In this document: piece by piece, positions 7,095 to 17,039 of the stretch | How positions within the stretch are numbered: the first letter of the stretch is position 1 | How the letters are laid out: each line of letters starts with the position of its first letter | Assembly: GCA_965116565.1 (NCBI GenBank) | Contig: OZ220699.1 | Coordinates: 2,108,001 to 2,172,000, forward strand | From: Bin87 sp965116565 | Lineage (GTDB): Bacteria; Chloroflexota; Dehalococcoidia; Lucifugimonadales; UBA3495 | DNA length: 64,000 nucleotides | Reading direction: 5' to 3' | The notes under the pieces: model-generated | Told to the model about the DNA's origin: nothing | The model's database searches: none | What the model saw: only the letters and a program-made list of their open reading frames with translations | Program-made: the position numbers and the translations under genes

Positions 7095-9968
7095 CTAGTC
7101 GTCGTCGAGTATGGTTCCGGTGACCGTCCGCGACCCTTGGATGCGGTAGGTTCCGCTGCGGTTGATTCCGACCTCCAGGGTCTCGTCGCCCTCCTTGATG
7201 CTGTCCTGCTTGGTGGCCAGCCGGACCTCGGCGCTGGTCAGCCCCCGGCCCACCTGTGTCGCCAGGCCCTCGGCGATGTCGGGCGCATCGTAATCCCGGT
7301 GCTTGGTCGCCGTGATCCCCTTGGTCCAGCCCCACATCGTTACGTGGTTGTCCGTGGGACGCTCGATTTCGATGAGGAATACCAGGTCCTCTCCCTCCTC
7401 TGCGGTCGCGCCATGGATGGTCAGGACGGGCGGACCGGTGTAGGCATCGTTATCAATCAGCCTCACGGTCGTCTTGACGGGTTTTTTCGCGACGAAACCC
7501 GGCGGAATCTCGCCCAGCTCCAGCACCAGCCGGTCGCTGTCCTCGTCGCTCACAACGTCGTCCATCGCCGTGACCGTGAAGATTGCCCGGTCCTGGCCCG
7601 CAGGGATGGTGACGCTTTCGGGCACTCCCGAGTAGTCCGATGCCCGGGTGGAATTGGAGGGGGCGAAAAGGTCTATCGGGATGGTGACGTCCTCGCTGTT
7701 GGCCCGCGACAGTTGCACCACGACGTTGGCGGGGGCGCCGCTCTCGGTCGCATCGTAACGCTTGGCGGTAAAACTCACCTTGATCTCGTTGTCGGTGTCC
7801 CGGACGTTGACCGCTACCTCGGCGTTCAGGCCGGAGTAATCGGCCCCGGACCCGGTCACCGCCAGGGACACGATGGCCCGCTCGTCGAGGGCGTCCGCGT
7901 CGGCAACGCCCCGCACCCGGACGCTCCTGGGGCTGTTCCAGTCCCGGGTCGTGAACGTGAGCGAGGCGGGTGAGACCGTAGCGATTTCCGTGTCGTCGGA
8001 GGTCAGGGCCACCGTCACCGTCCGGGACGGCTGCGTGGCAAGTTGCACGGTGACGTCGCCTATTCCCTCCTCCTCCAGGGCAAGGGTCTTCTGGTTCAGC
8101 ACGATGCCAGGGGTGTCGTTGTCCTCGATGGTGACGGACACCGCTCCAAGTCTGTTTTCCAGGAGGCTGCCGTCCTCCATGAGCGTCACCGTCAGGAAGT
8201 TCCGGTCGGTGTCGTCGTCTTCCAGCGCGTTCAGGTTTACGGTCTGCAGGTGCCACCAGTTGGATGTCGTGAACGTGAGATACGTGTAGAATACGGAGTT
8301 CGGCGCTATGGCCGCCAGGTCCGTTGCGAACACGCGCACCTGCAGGCTAACGGTCCCGCTCGGTTCCTTGGCGAGGCTTACCGTGAAGCTCCCCGTGCCG
8401 CCCTCTTTCATGGTCAGTTTTTGGGGGTTGACCACCATCGCCGGCTTGGATGTATCGTCGTCGATGACATCCACCATGACCCGGCCGGTCTTGCCCCGGT
8501 AGCCGCCGCCGGACGCCTTGAGCGTGATCCCGGCGTTGTCGTTTTTTCTGTCGTCGTCCGCCTCCGCATAGACCGTAACGATCTGGGGCGCGTCCCATGT
8601 GCTGGTCGAGAAACGCAGCGTATCGTCCGACAAATTGACCGCTTCCGTGTCGTCCGATTTCAACCTTACGGTTACGTTGCCGGTCGGCCTCGTCGCGAGT
8701 TTCACCCTGAAGGTGGAACTGCTATCCTCTGGCATCTCAATCAGTGTGGTTTCGATCACGAGGCCGGGCGCCGTCGTGTCGTCGTCCAGCACGCTGACCG
8801 CGACGATGCCGGTCTTGCGCTTGTAGTCGGCGCCCGACGCCGACAGGTTGATGTTGACGGAATCGTTCTTGTTGTCGGAATCGTGGTAGGTGGTGACCGT
8901 AACGGTTCGGGCCGTCTGCCAGTTGTCGCGGGTGAATGAGACCGATGCCGGCGCAGCCGTTGCGATTCCCCTTTGGCTTGACGTCACCGACACCGACACG
9001 TCGTCCTTGGGCCTGGTGTTGAGCCTCACGGTGAACGTCCCGGTGTCGTCCTCGCCTATGGCCAGGGTCCTCGGGGTGAGGACCAGCTTCACCTCTGGCG
9101 CCTCGTCATCTTTCACCCGGACGACGACGGCGCCGCCCTTTCCTTCGTACCCTCCGCCGGCGGCGCGGAGCGTGATGTTGAGCGACTCGTGATCCTGGTC
9201 GCTGTCCTCCACGCCCGATACCCGGACGGTCTGCTCCGTGTTCCAGTTGTTGCGATTGAACAGCAGCGCGTTCCTGGACACGTTGGCCGCTGTCGCGTCA
9301 TCCGTGTCCACGGTCACCGTTACGTTTCCGGTCGGCTGCGAGGTGAGCTTCACCGTGAAGGTGTCGTCGCCGCCCTCGTCAATCGTAAGCGGGGTCGTCG
9401 GGTAGATAATCAGTTCCCGCAAGGGAGTCCGATTCACGACGACCGTGTAGGTCCGGGTCGCGGTTTCGTCCTCCGACGTGACCTTCAGCCTGAAGGTGTT
9501 GTCGCTGACGAGAAGCTGAACCGGGAGTCCTTCCGTGTCGCCGTTGGAGTAGGCAAGGTGCCGGTTGATTACATCGAGGTACTCGACGATGCCGCCGCTG
9601 TCGTTCGGGATTGGCCTTATCGTTACCTCGTCGAAGTCGTGATCGACCTGGGCCTTGTATTCCGTCCGGTCAGGCGCAAAGGCGGGCGTCAGCGCGACGG
9701 CGTTGCCGTCGGAGTCCTCAATCTCAAGGGCGCTCAAGGTGGCGTCCGAGGACTGGTGGTGGAATCTGGCCGGGTCTCCCCGGTCGGTGGCCGTGCCGGG
9801 GGTTTCGTTGCCCGTGGCGGTCTGGATAGACAGCCCGTTTGCGATGACGGCCAGCAGCAACGCGGCAAATAGCATGGTCAGCACCTGGAGGCCGGCCCGA
9901 CCCATGCTGGCCACGATTCCGCTGGCTGCCCGATTCATGCGGGTTCCTATGTGGTTCATCGGTTCCAT
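7095..9968 (-). CDS. Large secreted Calx-beta-type repeat protein
   Basis: A protein of about 957 residues. The start at 9968 is favoured over the ATG at 9980 because GGAG lies six bases upstream of it. A signal segment (LTMLFAALLLAVIANG) lies near residues 30-50. Next is a cadherin-like beta-sandwich (ATLSALEIED...TYTVVVNRTP, about 65-180), then seven Calx-beta-like units of 100-115 residues. The unit signature is L.I.EGG..TFTV.L...P, then LTFT..NW, then DDD. The chain stops in the last unit (GTILDDD) with no anchor. Calx-beta repeats bind calcium and build extended extracellular rods, so a role in adhesion or matrix is likely. It shares an upstream palindrome with the 2700-6023 gene. Confidence 0.8.
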   Translation of the reverse strand: MEPMNHIGTRMNRAASGIVASMGRAGLQVLTMLFAALLLAVIANGLSIQTATGNETPGTATDRGDPARFHHQSSDATLSALEIEDSDGNAVALTPAFAPDRTEYKAQVDHDFDEVTIRPIPNDSGGIVEYLDVINRHLAYSNGDTEGLPVQLLVSDNTFRLKVTSEDETATRTYTVVVNRTPLRELIIYPTTPLTIDEGGDDTFTVKLTSQPTGNVTVTVDTDDATAANVSRNALLFNRNNWNTEQTVRVSGVEDSDQDHESLNITLRAAGGGYEGKGGAVVVRVKDDEAPEVKLVLTPRTLAIGEDDTGTFTVRLNTRPKDDVSVSVTSSQRGIATAAPASVSFTRDNWQTARTVTVTTYHDSDNKNDSVNINLSASGADYKRKTGIVAVSVLDDDTTAPGLVIETTLIEMPEDSSSTFRVKLATRPTGNVTVRLKSDDTEAVNLSDDTLRFSTSTWDAPQIVTVYAEADDDRKNDNAGITLKASGGGYRGKTGRVMVDVIDDDTSKPAMVVNPQKLTMKEGGTGSFTVSLAKEPSGTVSLQVRVFATDLAAIAPNSVFYTYLTFTTSNWWHLQTVNLNALEDDDTDRNFLTVTLMEDGSLLENRLGAVSVTIEDNDTPGIVLNQKTLALEEEGIGDVTVQLATQPSRTVTVALTSDDTEIATVSPASLTFTTRDWNSPRSVRVRGVADADALDERAIVSLAVTGSGADYSGLNAEVAVNVRDTDNEIKVSFTAKRYDATESGAPANVVVQLSRANSEDVTIPIDLFAPSNSTRASDYSGVPESVTIPAGQDRAIFTVTAMDDVVSDEDSDRLVLELGEIPPGFVAKKPVKTTVRLIDNDAYTGPPVLTIHGATAEEGEDLVFLIEIERPTDNHVTMWGWTKGITATKHRDYDAPDIAEGLATQVGRGLTSAEVRLATKQDSIKEGDETLEVGINRSGTYRIQGSRTVTGTILDDD

Positions 9969-10120
9969 ATTGATCTCCATACCATGAGGCGACGGTTGAA
10001 TTGCGCGGGAAAGTTATGGACCCGCTCCCGTCGGCGTCGCGAGATGTTGCGACGCTCTGCTCGGCTTGAAAGACTCGTCATTGGAATCCGGCGCAACTTA
10101 ATAACTCATTTCTGCTAAAA

Positions 10121-10143
10121 TTGCAACGATATATCGTAAAATC
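10121..10143. promoter_or_regulatory. Perfect palindrome upstream of Calx-beta gene
   Basis: acgatatatcgt at 10126-10137 is a perfect 12-bp palindrome, flanked by ttgca and aaaatc. It matches the element at 6159-6180 in sequence and in distance to the downstream minus-strand start. Confidence 0.5.
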
Positions 10144-10899
10144 AAACCACTCGGACTCTCGGGCGCATGATATAATCCGAAGCTTGCCTGCCATCGACGC
10201 CATCAGCACTTCCGCTACTCTGCCGACCGCTGGGTTGCGTGAAACTCGAGCGCCCTCAACTGCCAAGCGGAACGTGTAGACCAGGCATCCCGTGCCGCCG
10301 ACGTTCGCGCGGCAGGCCCGGTACCAGGGCCTTTCGTTGGTGGCGCAGGCATTCGACGAACGGCGGCATTACGGGTCGAAGATCGGCGTCGATTTCCTGG
10401 ACCTGGTGCTTTGAATCAGCCTCCAGGGTCGGACGAGGCGCGCTTTCCGGTGGAGCGGTCCATTATCCGCCGGCTGTAGGGACGCGCCTATTCGACCACG
10501 CGAAGGAGCTGGAGCTGGCCATAACCGGGCAGCGCGGAGCGGTGGCGTATGTCCTCGATGTTGCGAGTTGCCGCCATCGCTTTCAGCCATAGGCCGTCAC
10601 GGTGGGCGTCAACCATGCTGCCGTACCAGTTGGTCTTCTTTCAGCTTCGAACAAAATTGCTGCATGGTCGGCGGTGGTGTTGGCGGCAGCAGCTCGCCGC
10701 CCAGTTTCCACAGGTCCAGAATCACGTAGGTCACCCGGCCTGCCTCGTGGCGTTCGCTGGCGTGCAGGGCATTTCATCGACGCGGAGCGTCACGTGAGAG
10801 GGGATGGTGTCCAGTCCATCGCATTGCAGAGGATGGCGATGGCCGGTCCCGCCGGTTTCCCGAGCGCCCTTTCACCGGGGACGCTGGGAAAGGCTGTGG
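10144..10899. other. Unassigned stretch, probably decayed coding sequence
   Basis: No intact gene is supported. Short frames in different phases look protein-like, for example a + strand tail near 10300-10415 ending YGSKIGVDFLDLVL and a minus-strand piece near 10490-10590. Stops and phase changes break them up. The run continues into clear transposase remnants, so this is best read as degraded sequence. Confidence 0.4.
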
Positions 10900-11437
10900 T
10901 CATGATGCCGTTCGTGGCAGCCAGGATGGGCTTTGCGCATTTGAAGCGGCGTAAGCGAGGGAATCCACCGTTCGGTGGTGCAGGTCGACGGGGAGTTCCA
11001 GCGTATCAGTGTTGCCGGCGGACAGTAATAAACCCTCGGACGCCAGCGACAGGTGGCGACGCACCAGCGCGTTGTTGTCCACGTAGGTCGGCGACGGCTT
11101 GTCGTACCAGGCGGCGGCCACGCTGGGCGATGGGACGCTCTTGTTGCAGGATGTGGGCGGCCAGGGCGGTCCAGGAGAAGAGGCCCAGCAGAACGGTCGT
11201 GGTGCGGCCAATTGCCAGGTCGGACCACTGGCGTTGGGTCTCCAAACCCAGCTGGGTGCGCACATCCTGGACGAGCCTGCCCCGTGCCCGACACCTGACA
11301 GGGGAATGTAACGGGTTGTTCAGGAGGGGGCATGGCGGATGACTTGGATGTTGGGACCGGGTTCCGGCCAGGGTTCGGGCAATAGCCAAACCCGACGCCA
11401 GAGCCGGCCCTGGTACAGCAACCACACCGCGTGCCAC
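10900..11437 (-). pseudogene. DDE-type transposase C-terminal remnant
   Basis: Two overlapping minus-strand frames together read as a transposase C-terminus. The upstream frame has RTQLGLETQRQWSDLAI then LLGLFSWTALAAHIL; the downstream frame has AAWYDKPSPTYVD then ALVRRHLSLASEG. The phase changes near 11125, so the gene is frameshifted, and the N-terminal catalytic part is missing. The exact IS family is uncertain. Confidence 0.65.
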
Positions 11438-11535
11438 CGCTCCCGCTCCCGTGGCGTTGGCGCTCGATACATCCGCCGTCGTACCTCAGCCCCGTCCATG
11501 CGCCACCGTACCAGCGGCGCTCCCATCTCCTCCAT
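11404..11535 (-). pseudogene. Transposase N-terminal helix-turn-helix remnant
   Basis: A short minus-strand piece reads RRRMYRAPTPRERERWHAVW. This matches the start of the helix-turn-helix segment common in IS630-type transposases. It is cut off after about 44 residues and is followed by unrelated sequence. Confidence 0.4.
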
Positions 11536-11674
11536 TCCCAACTTCAACCCCCGACCATTTCCCAGCCTGCTGCTCCAACTGCCCCGAATTCTACCTGCGA
11601 ATGATGTGGGTTTCACCTTGGTTTCGGTTTAGGATACAATCTGCCGGCAAGGAATCCAGATTAAGGCGGACGGT

Positions 11675-12003
11675 ATGCTTGGCGGCGCTTTCGATGCCGA
11701 ATCCTTCTACGCGGCGTTGGATTCTCATCGGCAGGCCAGGGGATTGACCTGGAGGCAGGCATCCGAGGAATCCGAGGTGAGTCAGCCAACCCTCAGTCGC
11801 CTCTCCCGAGGCGAACGCCTCGACATTGACGACCTGGCGCTACTACTGGCTTGGTCCGGCTTGGATGCCGTTTTTTCTTCCCCGGCGCATCCTCACCCGA
11901 ACCCTTTGCGCAACTCACCACCAACCGCAATCTCACCCTTGAGAACGGCGCGTCTCTTGAACGGATCATACGGGTCGCACACCAGCAATTCAGGAATGAG
12001 TAA
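11675..12003 (+). pseudogene. XRE-family regulator, frameshifted
   Basis: Residues 1-65 form a helix-turn-helix of the XRE type (RGLTWRQASEESEVSQPTLS followed by RLSRGERLDI). At the six-T run 11871-11876 the natural continuation moves to another phase. That phase reads SSPEPFAQLTTNRNLTLENG and ends with the TAA at 12001-12003. One extra T would restore the frame. The ATG of the following peptidase fragment overlaps this stop by one base (TAATG), as expected for a coupled regulator-peptidase pair. The shift may be a real mutation or a homopolymer sequencing error. Confidence 0.6.
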
Positions 12004-12143
12004 TGGTCAAGTTCCGAAATGGCTTCAAGGGCCAGGCCAACGACATCGCTTTGGGCCTTCGCAAACAAGCGGGACTGGCCCAGACTTCACCGCTTGATCC
12101 GCGGGACGTATTTCAGCGCCCATCTATCCAGTTTGTCCCTTAG
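12003..12143 (+). pseudogene. ImmA/IrrE-type peptidase, N-terminal fragment
   Basis: The 46 codons begin MVKFRNGFKGQANDIALG and continue to SPLDPRDVF. This is the characteristic start of ImmA/IrrE-family metallopeptidases, which pair with XRE repressors in mobile elements. The frame ends at TAG 12141-12143, before any HExxH zinc motif, so only a fragment remains. It is directly coupled to the regulator before it. Confidence 0.5.
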
Positions 12144-12249
12144 CGTGAATTTCTGAGCGCTTGCCCCACCAAAACGCCGGGGTTGCTCTTTCATTCAGGG
12201 GGATTCTCCGCCATGCTGCTCCCGGTTGGGCAAAACAGGAGGGCCGTAC

Positions 12250-13386
12250 ATGAGCACCTTGAAGGACAAATCCGCTATCGTTGGCGTGGGAGAAACGGTC
12301 TACAACCGGGACTCCGGCAGGACCGAGTTGAACATGGCCGTGGAGGCGGCCAACCGCGCCATCGCCGACGCGGGTCTTGTTCCCCAGGATATTGACGGAA
12401 TAGTGAAGTTTACCGCCGACTCCACATCCCAGGGGGAATTGGCCGCCTGCCTGGGTATCCCCTACCTGCGGTACTACGGCGAATTGGGCCCGCTGGGCGG
12501 GGCCGCCTGCGGACTGGTCATACAGTCGGCGATGGCCGTGGCCCAAGGGTTGGTCAACAACGTGCTGGTGTATCGTTCAGTCAACGGCCGCTCCGGGCAA
12601 CGCTACGGCTCCGGCACCGTCACCACCCGCCGGGGCCTGGGCAGCTCCGCATTCACCGAGCCTTACGGCCTGTTGGTGCCGGGGCAATCCAGCGCACTGC
12701 GGGCACGTCGCCACATGCACGAGTTCGGCACCAAGATGGAGCATTTTGGCGCGGTGGCGGTGGCCTTCCGAAATAACGCCTGTCTCAATCCCAAGGCCAT
12801 CATGCACGGGCGGCCCATCACCATGGAGGACTACCTGACCTCCAGAATGTTCTTCGACCCCCTGCACATACTGGACTGCGCGCTGGAGGCCGACGGGGCC
12901 AACGCTTTCGTCATCACCTCGGCGGAAAGGGCGGCCAACCTGAAACAGCCGCCGGTATACATAACCAGCGCTACCCAAACGCTGTTGGCCGGTTTGGGCG
13001 GGCACGGGCGTTCCTGGGACGAAAGCGGCGGAGCCCTGATGGCCCCCGAGTTGTTCGGTGAGGCCGGGGTCACCCCGCAGGACATTGACGTGGTGGGCTT
13101 CTACGACCACTTCAGCCCGGTGATTATCACCAAGCTGGAGGACTACGGTTTCTGCCAGCGCGGCGAGGGCGGGCCCTTCGTTGAGGAGGGCAGGATTGAA
13201 GTGGGCGGAGAACTGCCGGTCAACACTTCCGGCGGGCATCTATCCGAGGCCTACCTTCAAGGCATGAACCAGATCATCGAAGTGGTGCGTCAGTTGCGGG
13301 GACAGTCGCCAGCCCAGGTTGAGGACGCGGAGTTGGGTCTGGTTGACAGTGGCGACGGCTCGGGCGCCCTGATACTGAGGAGGTGA
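12250..13386 (+). CDS. Thiolase-like (SCP-x/lipid-transfer type) protein
   Basis: A 378-residue thiolase-fold protein; ATG 12250 has AGGAGGG seven bases upstream. The N-terminal part has KSAIVGVGETVY, the middle a small-residue nucleophile-elbow region, and the C-terminal part GFYDHFSPVI and NTSGGHLSEAY. At the usual catalytic-Cys position the order is GGAACG rather than GGCASG, so a classical thiolase reaction is doubtful. It lies seven bases before a DUF35 gene. Thiolase-like/DUF35 pairs such as Ltp2-ChsH2 act as acyl-CoA side-chain aldolases, and a related retro-aldol role on a CoA thioester is the best guess. The substrate cannot be seen. Confidence 0.8.
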   Translation: MSTLKDKSAIVGVGETVYNRDSGRTELNMAVEAANRAIADAGLVPQDIDGIVKFTADSTSQGELAACLGIPYLRYYGELGPLGGAACGLVIQSAMAVAQGLVNNVLVYRSVNGRSGQRYGSGTVTTRRGLGSSAFTEPYGLLVPGQSSALRARRHMHEFGTKMEHFGAVAVAFRNNACLNPKAIMHGRPITMEDYLTSRMFFDPLHILDCALEADGANAFVITSAERAANLKQPPVYITSATQTLLAGLGGHGRSWDESGGALMAPELFGEAGVTPQDIDVVGFYDHFSPVIITKLEDYGFCQRGEGGPFVEEGRIEVGGELPVNTSGGHLSEAYLQGMNQIIEVVRQLRGQSPAQVEDAELGLVDSGDGSGALILRR

Positions 13387-13393
13387 GTCAACT

Positions 13394-13807
13394 GTGACTA
13401 CCGCTAATTTTCCCCTGCCGGTGCCGAACCTGGACAACCAGGCATTCTGGGACCAGTGCCGGCAGCACAGGCTGGTGCTGCGCCGTTGCCTGGACTGCCG
13501 TTCCTTCCACCATCCGCCAAGCCCCAACTGCCCGGAGTGCGCTTCGTCCAACTTGGAGTGGGTGGAGTCGCCCGGGAAGGGCAAGGTCTACACCTACGTC
13601 ATAACCCGCCAGCCGGTGAACCCTGCCTTCCGGGAGCGTCTCCCCTGGGGAGTGGTGGAAGTTGAGCTGGAGGAGGGGGTTCACCTCATCAGCAATCTGG
13701 TGGACTGCGACGCGGACGACATCGAGATCGGCATGGAAGTGGAGGTGGTCTTTGAGGCGGTCAACGACGAGATAACCCTGCCCAAGTTCAGGATAATCGG
13801 ACGGTAG
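13394..13807 (+). CDS. DUF35 OB-fold zinc-ribbon protein, partner of the thiolase-like protein
   Basis: 137 residues. A rubredoxin-like zinc ribbon (RRCLDC...CPEC, about residues 33-53) precedes an OB-fold (GKGKVYTYVITRQPV, then WGVVEVEL). This is the standard DUF35 layout. Such proteins bind acyl-CoA and form complexes with thiolase-like enzymes. The GTG start has GAGGAGG just upstream, at the end of the preceding gene, so the two are co-transcribed and probably co-translated. Confidence 0.85.
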   Translation: MTTANFPLPVPNLDNQAFWDQCRQHRLVLRRCLDCRSFHHPPSPNCPECASSNLEWVESPGKGKVYTYVITRQPVNPAFRERLPWGVVEVELEEGVHLISNLVDCDADDIEIGMEVEVVFEAVNDEITLPKFRIIGR

Positions 13808-14025
13808 CCATATTTCCGTGGGCTTGCCCTGACTTTCTCCCCGTCGCGGTATCAGCTCGGCGGGAATCAGGCGGCGCTTGTTGGCGCTGGCAACTGGTGA
13901 TCCGAAATCTTTGAAGTGATGAGTTGCTGGCTTCGTCCTGGTTCTCCAGCGAAGTCGGTCTAAAGCAAGGTGTGAAGACGGATTCCCATCATTTCAAGGC
14001 GGTTCGTAAACTGGTGTGATGTGTC

Positions 14026-15108
14026 CTAAGCGGGTTGGCAAAAGCGGGCCAGGTTGATGAGTATCCGGTCGGCGGTCTCGTTCCGGAGGAATGGCTTGGG
14101 GTCTTCGTTGGTGATGTCCAGGTAGCGGTAGATAGCTGCCTTCAACTCGCCGCTGCTCTGATGCACCCTCCGACGCAGTTGCTTCCCTGCCAGCAGCGCA
14201 AACCACCGCTCCACCAGGTTCAGCCAGGGCCGCTGGTGGGGGTGAAGTGTAGGTGAAAGCGGGGCCGCTTGGCCAGCCAGGTGGGGATCAGCGCCGTTTT
14301 GTGGGGGGCGTAGTTGTCCACGATCGGGTGGATGTTAAGGTCAGCGGACATCTCGGCCTCGATGGTATCAAGGAACTTGGGGAACTCCAGGGCCCGATCG
14401 CGTCAGTGGCACCGGCAAGGTCGCTGGCCGCTCCGGGCGTCCAGGTCGGCGAAGAGGGACACCGTGCCGTAGCGCAGGTAATCGTGGGTGCGTCGCTCCG
14501 CCTGTTCCTGGCGCATAGGCAACAGCGGACGGGTGCGATCCAAGGCCTGGGCTTGGGACTTCTCATCCACGCACATCACCAGCGCCCGGTCCGACGGGTC
14601 CAGATAGAGACGCACGATGCCGTGCACCTTCCCAATGAAGAAAGGGGTCCGACGACAACTTGACGACTTCGATGCGGTGCGGTTGCAATCCGAAGGCGCG
14701 CCGGATGCGGCTGATGGTATGGCGGCTCAGTCCGCAGCGTTGGGCCATGGAGCGGGTGCTCCAATGGGTCGCGTCCCGGGCGTGGTCTCCGATGTCAGCG
14801 TAATCACCCGCTCCACATCGTCATCGGAACGGACCGGGGTTGACCGCTGCGCGGTTCGTCCGTCCGGCCGTACAGTCTCCGTTCCAGGAACCGAGAGCGC
14901 CACTTGCCCACCGTTTCGTCGGAAACCTCCAGGTCGGCCGCCACCGAGGTGTCGCTCGGGCCTTCGGCACAACCCAGAACCATCCTGCCCGGAGCGCCGG
15001 GGCCAGGCCTGTCTTCGGGCGACGAACCTGCGGTTCCAGGGTTTCCCGTTCGGCGTCGTCCAAAATCACCGGTGGAATCGGCCGTCCAATCACCATCGTT
15101 GCCTCCAT
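14026..15108 (-). pseudogene. IS630-family transposase, multiply frameshifted
   Basis: Minus-strand pieces in at least three phases assemble into one IS630-type transposase. They are an N-terminal helix-turn-helix (DLEVSDETVGKWRSRFLERR), a second HTH (QRCGLSRHTISRIRRAFGLQ), the first catalytic Asp (VMCVDEKSQAQALDR), the second Asp near 14300 (HPIVDNYAPHKT) and the Glu (LNLVERWFALL). The C-terminus ends RILINLARFCQPA at 14026. The three acidic residues survive, but the frame is broken repeatedly. No terminal inverted repeats were identified by eye. Confidence 0.8.
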
Positions 15109-15852
15109 CTGCGGTACTCACCCGGAGGAGACCTCATTGCCGCCACTATCACTCCGAGCTTCAGTTACACCATGCTAGAGCCCTCAAGGTATTCGGAGCA
15201 ACAGGTGCAATGGAGTTCTTGCTGTGAGTTGGGAGACAGCCTACAGTCTGGCCGCATCAACTCATTTGCTTGTATCCAAGCTCCTGAAGCCCGGTATTTA
15301 CAGCCGCACGTGAATGGGAACGTTTTGTAGGCCTCGCTTGCGATGGGCTCGCTTGCGATGGGCTCGCGGTTGGTCATGGACGCATTCTCCGATTCGCGCT
15401 GGTCAGTCTGCCGGTGGTTCAAGCACTTGGCGCACGACACCAGCGCCCACGAGTCGGTGCAGCGATCCCAGCCCAGAACGTGGCTGTGGCGCGGGTTTTC
15501 CGGCCATGGCCAACGGAACGGGTCATCGGTGTAATGGGTATGCTGAGCGGCAATTTGCTGGCGTCTTTGGGCATTTCCACCGCTATCCCTGGTTCCGTCG
15601 CTCCCACTTGGGCGGATGGACGCCGGCCCGGTGGCGCCGGTAGTGCCGGTAGTGCTCGGCGCAGGAATGATGACCGCAGCACTCGTGGCTTGCTCTCCGG
15701 GGGCACGGAACGGTCAGCGTCTGACGTACACCGGTGCGCGTTCGATGCCGATGCACACTGGATGGGTGGTGGCGACAGCCATGCTCCGCTGCATCCTGCC
15801 GCCCACCGGCGACGAAATGTCGCCATCCAGGTCTTCATGCGCATGTTACAGA
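15109..15852. other. Non-coding or decayed stretch with a 15-bp tandem repeat
   Basis: No supported gene. A direct duplication of gcttgcgatgggctc occupies 15336-15350 and 15351-15365. Frames on either strand are rich in Arg, Ala and Pro with no recognisable motif and look like shadows of degraded sequence. Confidence 0.4.
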
Positions 15853-16190
15853 TCAGGTCGGGTAGTTCGCCGACCAGCGTAGCGGCAGCTGCCCGGCCAG
15901 CCCCAGCTCGGCCACCCGCCGTCCCCGTCTCAACCGCTTGTCGGCCGCGTCCCAACAGTTGTGGCAGCGCTAGCACAGGCACGCCAGGTTGAGCGGCGAC
16001 GCGTTCCCCTGCCCCTTGTCCCGCGCGCGGGCAAGCATGAGAACCACGATGCTGGCCGTTTCAGGAAGGGGTTCACCGTTCTCGGCGTTGCACCACTGGC
16101 ACCGGTTCCGTGGGGACGGTACTGGATGCTGAATCGGCGACGGAGGGCCGTGTCGGCCGGGCATCGAGGCGCCATTTGCTTGCTGATCGG
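15853..16190 (-). pseudogene. HNH-type nuclease remnant
   Basis: The minus strand reads RCQWCNAENGEPLPET near 16105. It then reads SPLNLACLC, an in-frame TAG where Gln is expected, and RCHNCWDAADKR. The C-x2-C and C-x2/RCH spacing is that of phage HNH proteins, but the His-bearing segment between them has decayed. The frame ends at TGA 15853-15855. Confidence 0.55.
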
Positions 16191-16199
16191 CATGATTGT

Positions 16200-16690
16200 T
16201 CAGTTGTCGTTGGGGGTTGTGTCCTGTTGTCCCGGCTCATGAACGCCGCGAACGAACGGCGGAATCAAGTGGACGTCGCCGTCCGGAAACACCACGCCGA
16301 CCTCGCAGACGTGGTTGACCTTTGCGAACGCGATGGCGCTCCAGGTCATCTAACTCACGCGTGCTCCCGTCGGCGAGCACCGGGTTGTATCTCACCATGC
16401 CACGGTTCTCTACGTTCACCATCATGATGTAGTTCACGTCATCAATGCGATATCCTCCCTGTTCCTGCGTGCCCTCCGCCTGGCCCAGCGGGGATACATC
16501 GACGTTGCGCCCGACACCTTCCGGCGGGGTTCGCCGTAGCCGGCTCCGCAACCGCCCCATGTGTCCGGATGGGCCGCCGGTTGCACCCTGGAGCGCGAGC
16601 GGCGGACGCTCGCCGCCGCTCGCGGTCGTGCAGGGTTACGACGGTGCCGCGTTGCAAGCCCTCGATGCTACATCGTGCGGATCCATGATC
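16200..16690 (-). pseudogene. Phage-type hypothetical protein, frameshifted
   Basis: One minus frame reads YRIDDVNYIMMVNVENRGM and VRYNPVLADGSTRELDDLER. Its continuation lies in another phase (AFAKVNHVCEVGVVFPDGD, then PPFVRGVHEPG) and ends at TGA 16200-16202. The join near 16330 needs a frameshift. The function of the family is unknown to me. Confidence 0.5.
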
Positions 16691-16860
16691 ACCAACCCTT
16701 CGTACCGCAGTGTGAACAGAGCGATTTCATTGCCCGCTGCCACTGTTTCCGCGTCTGGGCGCAAATCCACTTCTTGCATCCGGTGCAGCGGCCGCCGCGC
16801 TGCGCGACTCGGCCGAATATCTCACTCTGGGCTTGGTTATGGTCGTGGTTGAACCTCCAC
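16689..16860 (-). pseudogene. Small zinc-finger protein fragment
   Basis: The minus strand encodes RCTGCKKWICAQTRKQWQ, then MKSLCSHCGTKGW and a stop. The two CxxC pairs suggest a small zinc-binding protein of phage type. Its 5' part is fused in frame to unrelated sequence, so no intact start is visible. Confidence 0.4.
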
Positions 16861-17039
16861 GTTGGCATCTTGGCTGGTGAGCATCCGCCGTACCTCCTGG
16901 GGGTCCGGTCGTCTGGTCTGACAGCCATCGCACATTGAACCTCTTTCGCCGGGCAAAAGAGTTCGTCCACACTGGCTGCAGGCTCGTTATTCGCTCGAAA
17001 CCGCCATTGGTTTATGCGTGGCAGTATCTGAATCCTGCA

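Noticed and set aside
10602..11342. Plus-strand open frame of 246 codons
   Set aside because: It runs antisense to transposase remnants whose minus-strand reading has real motifs.
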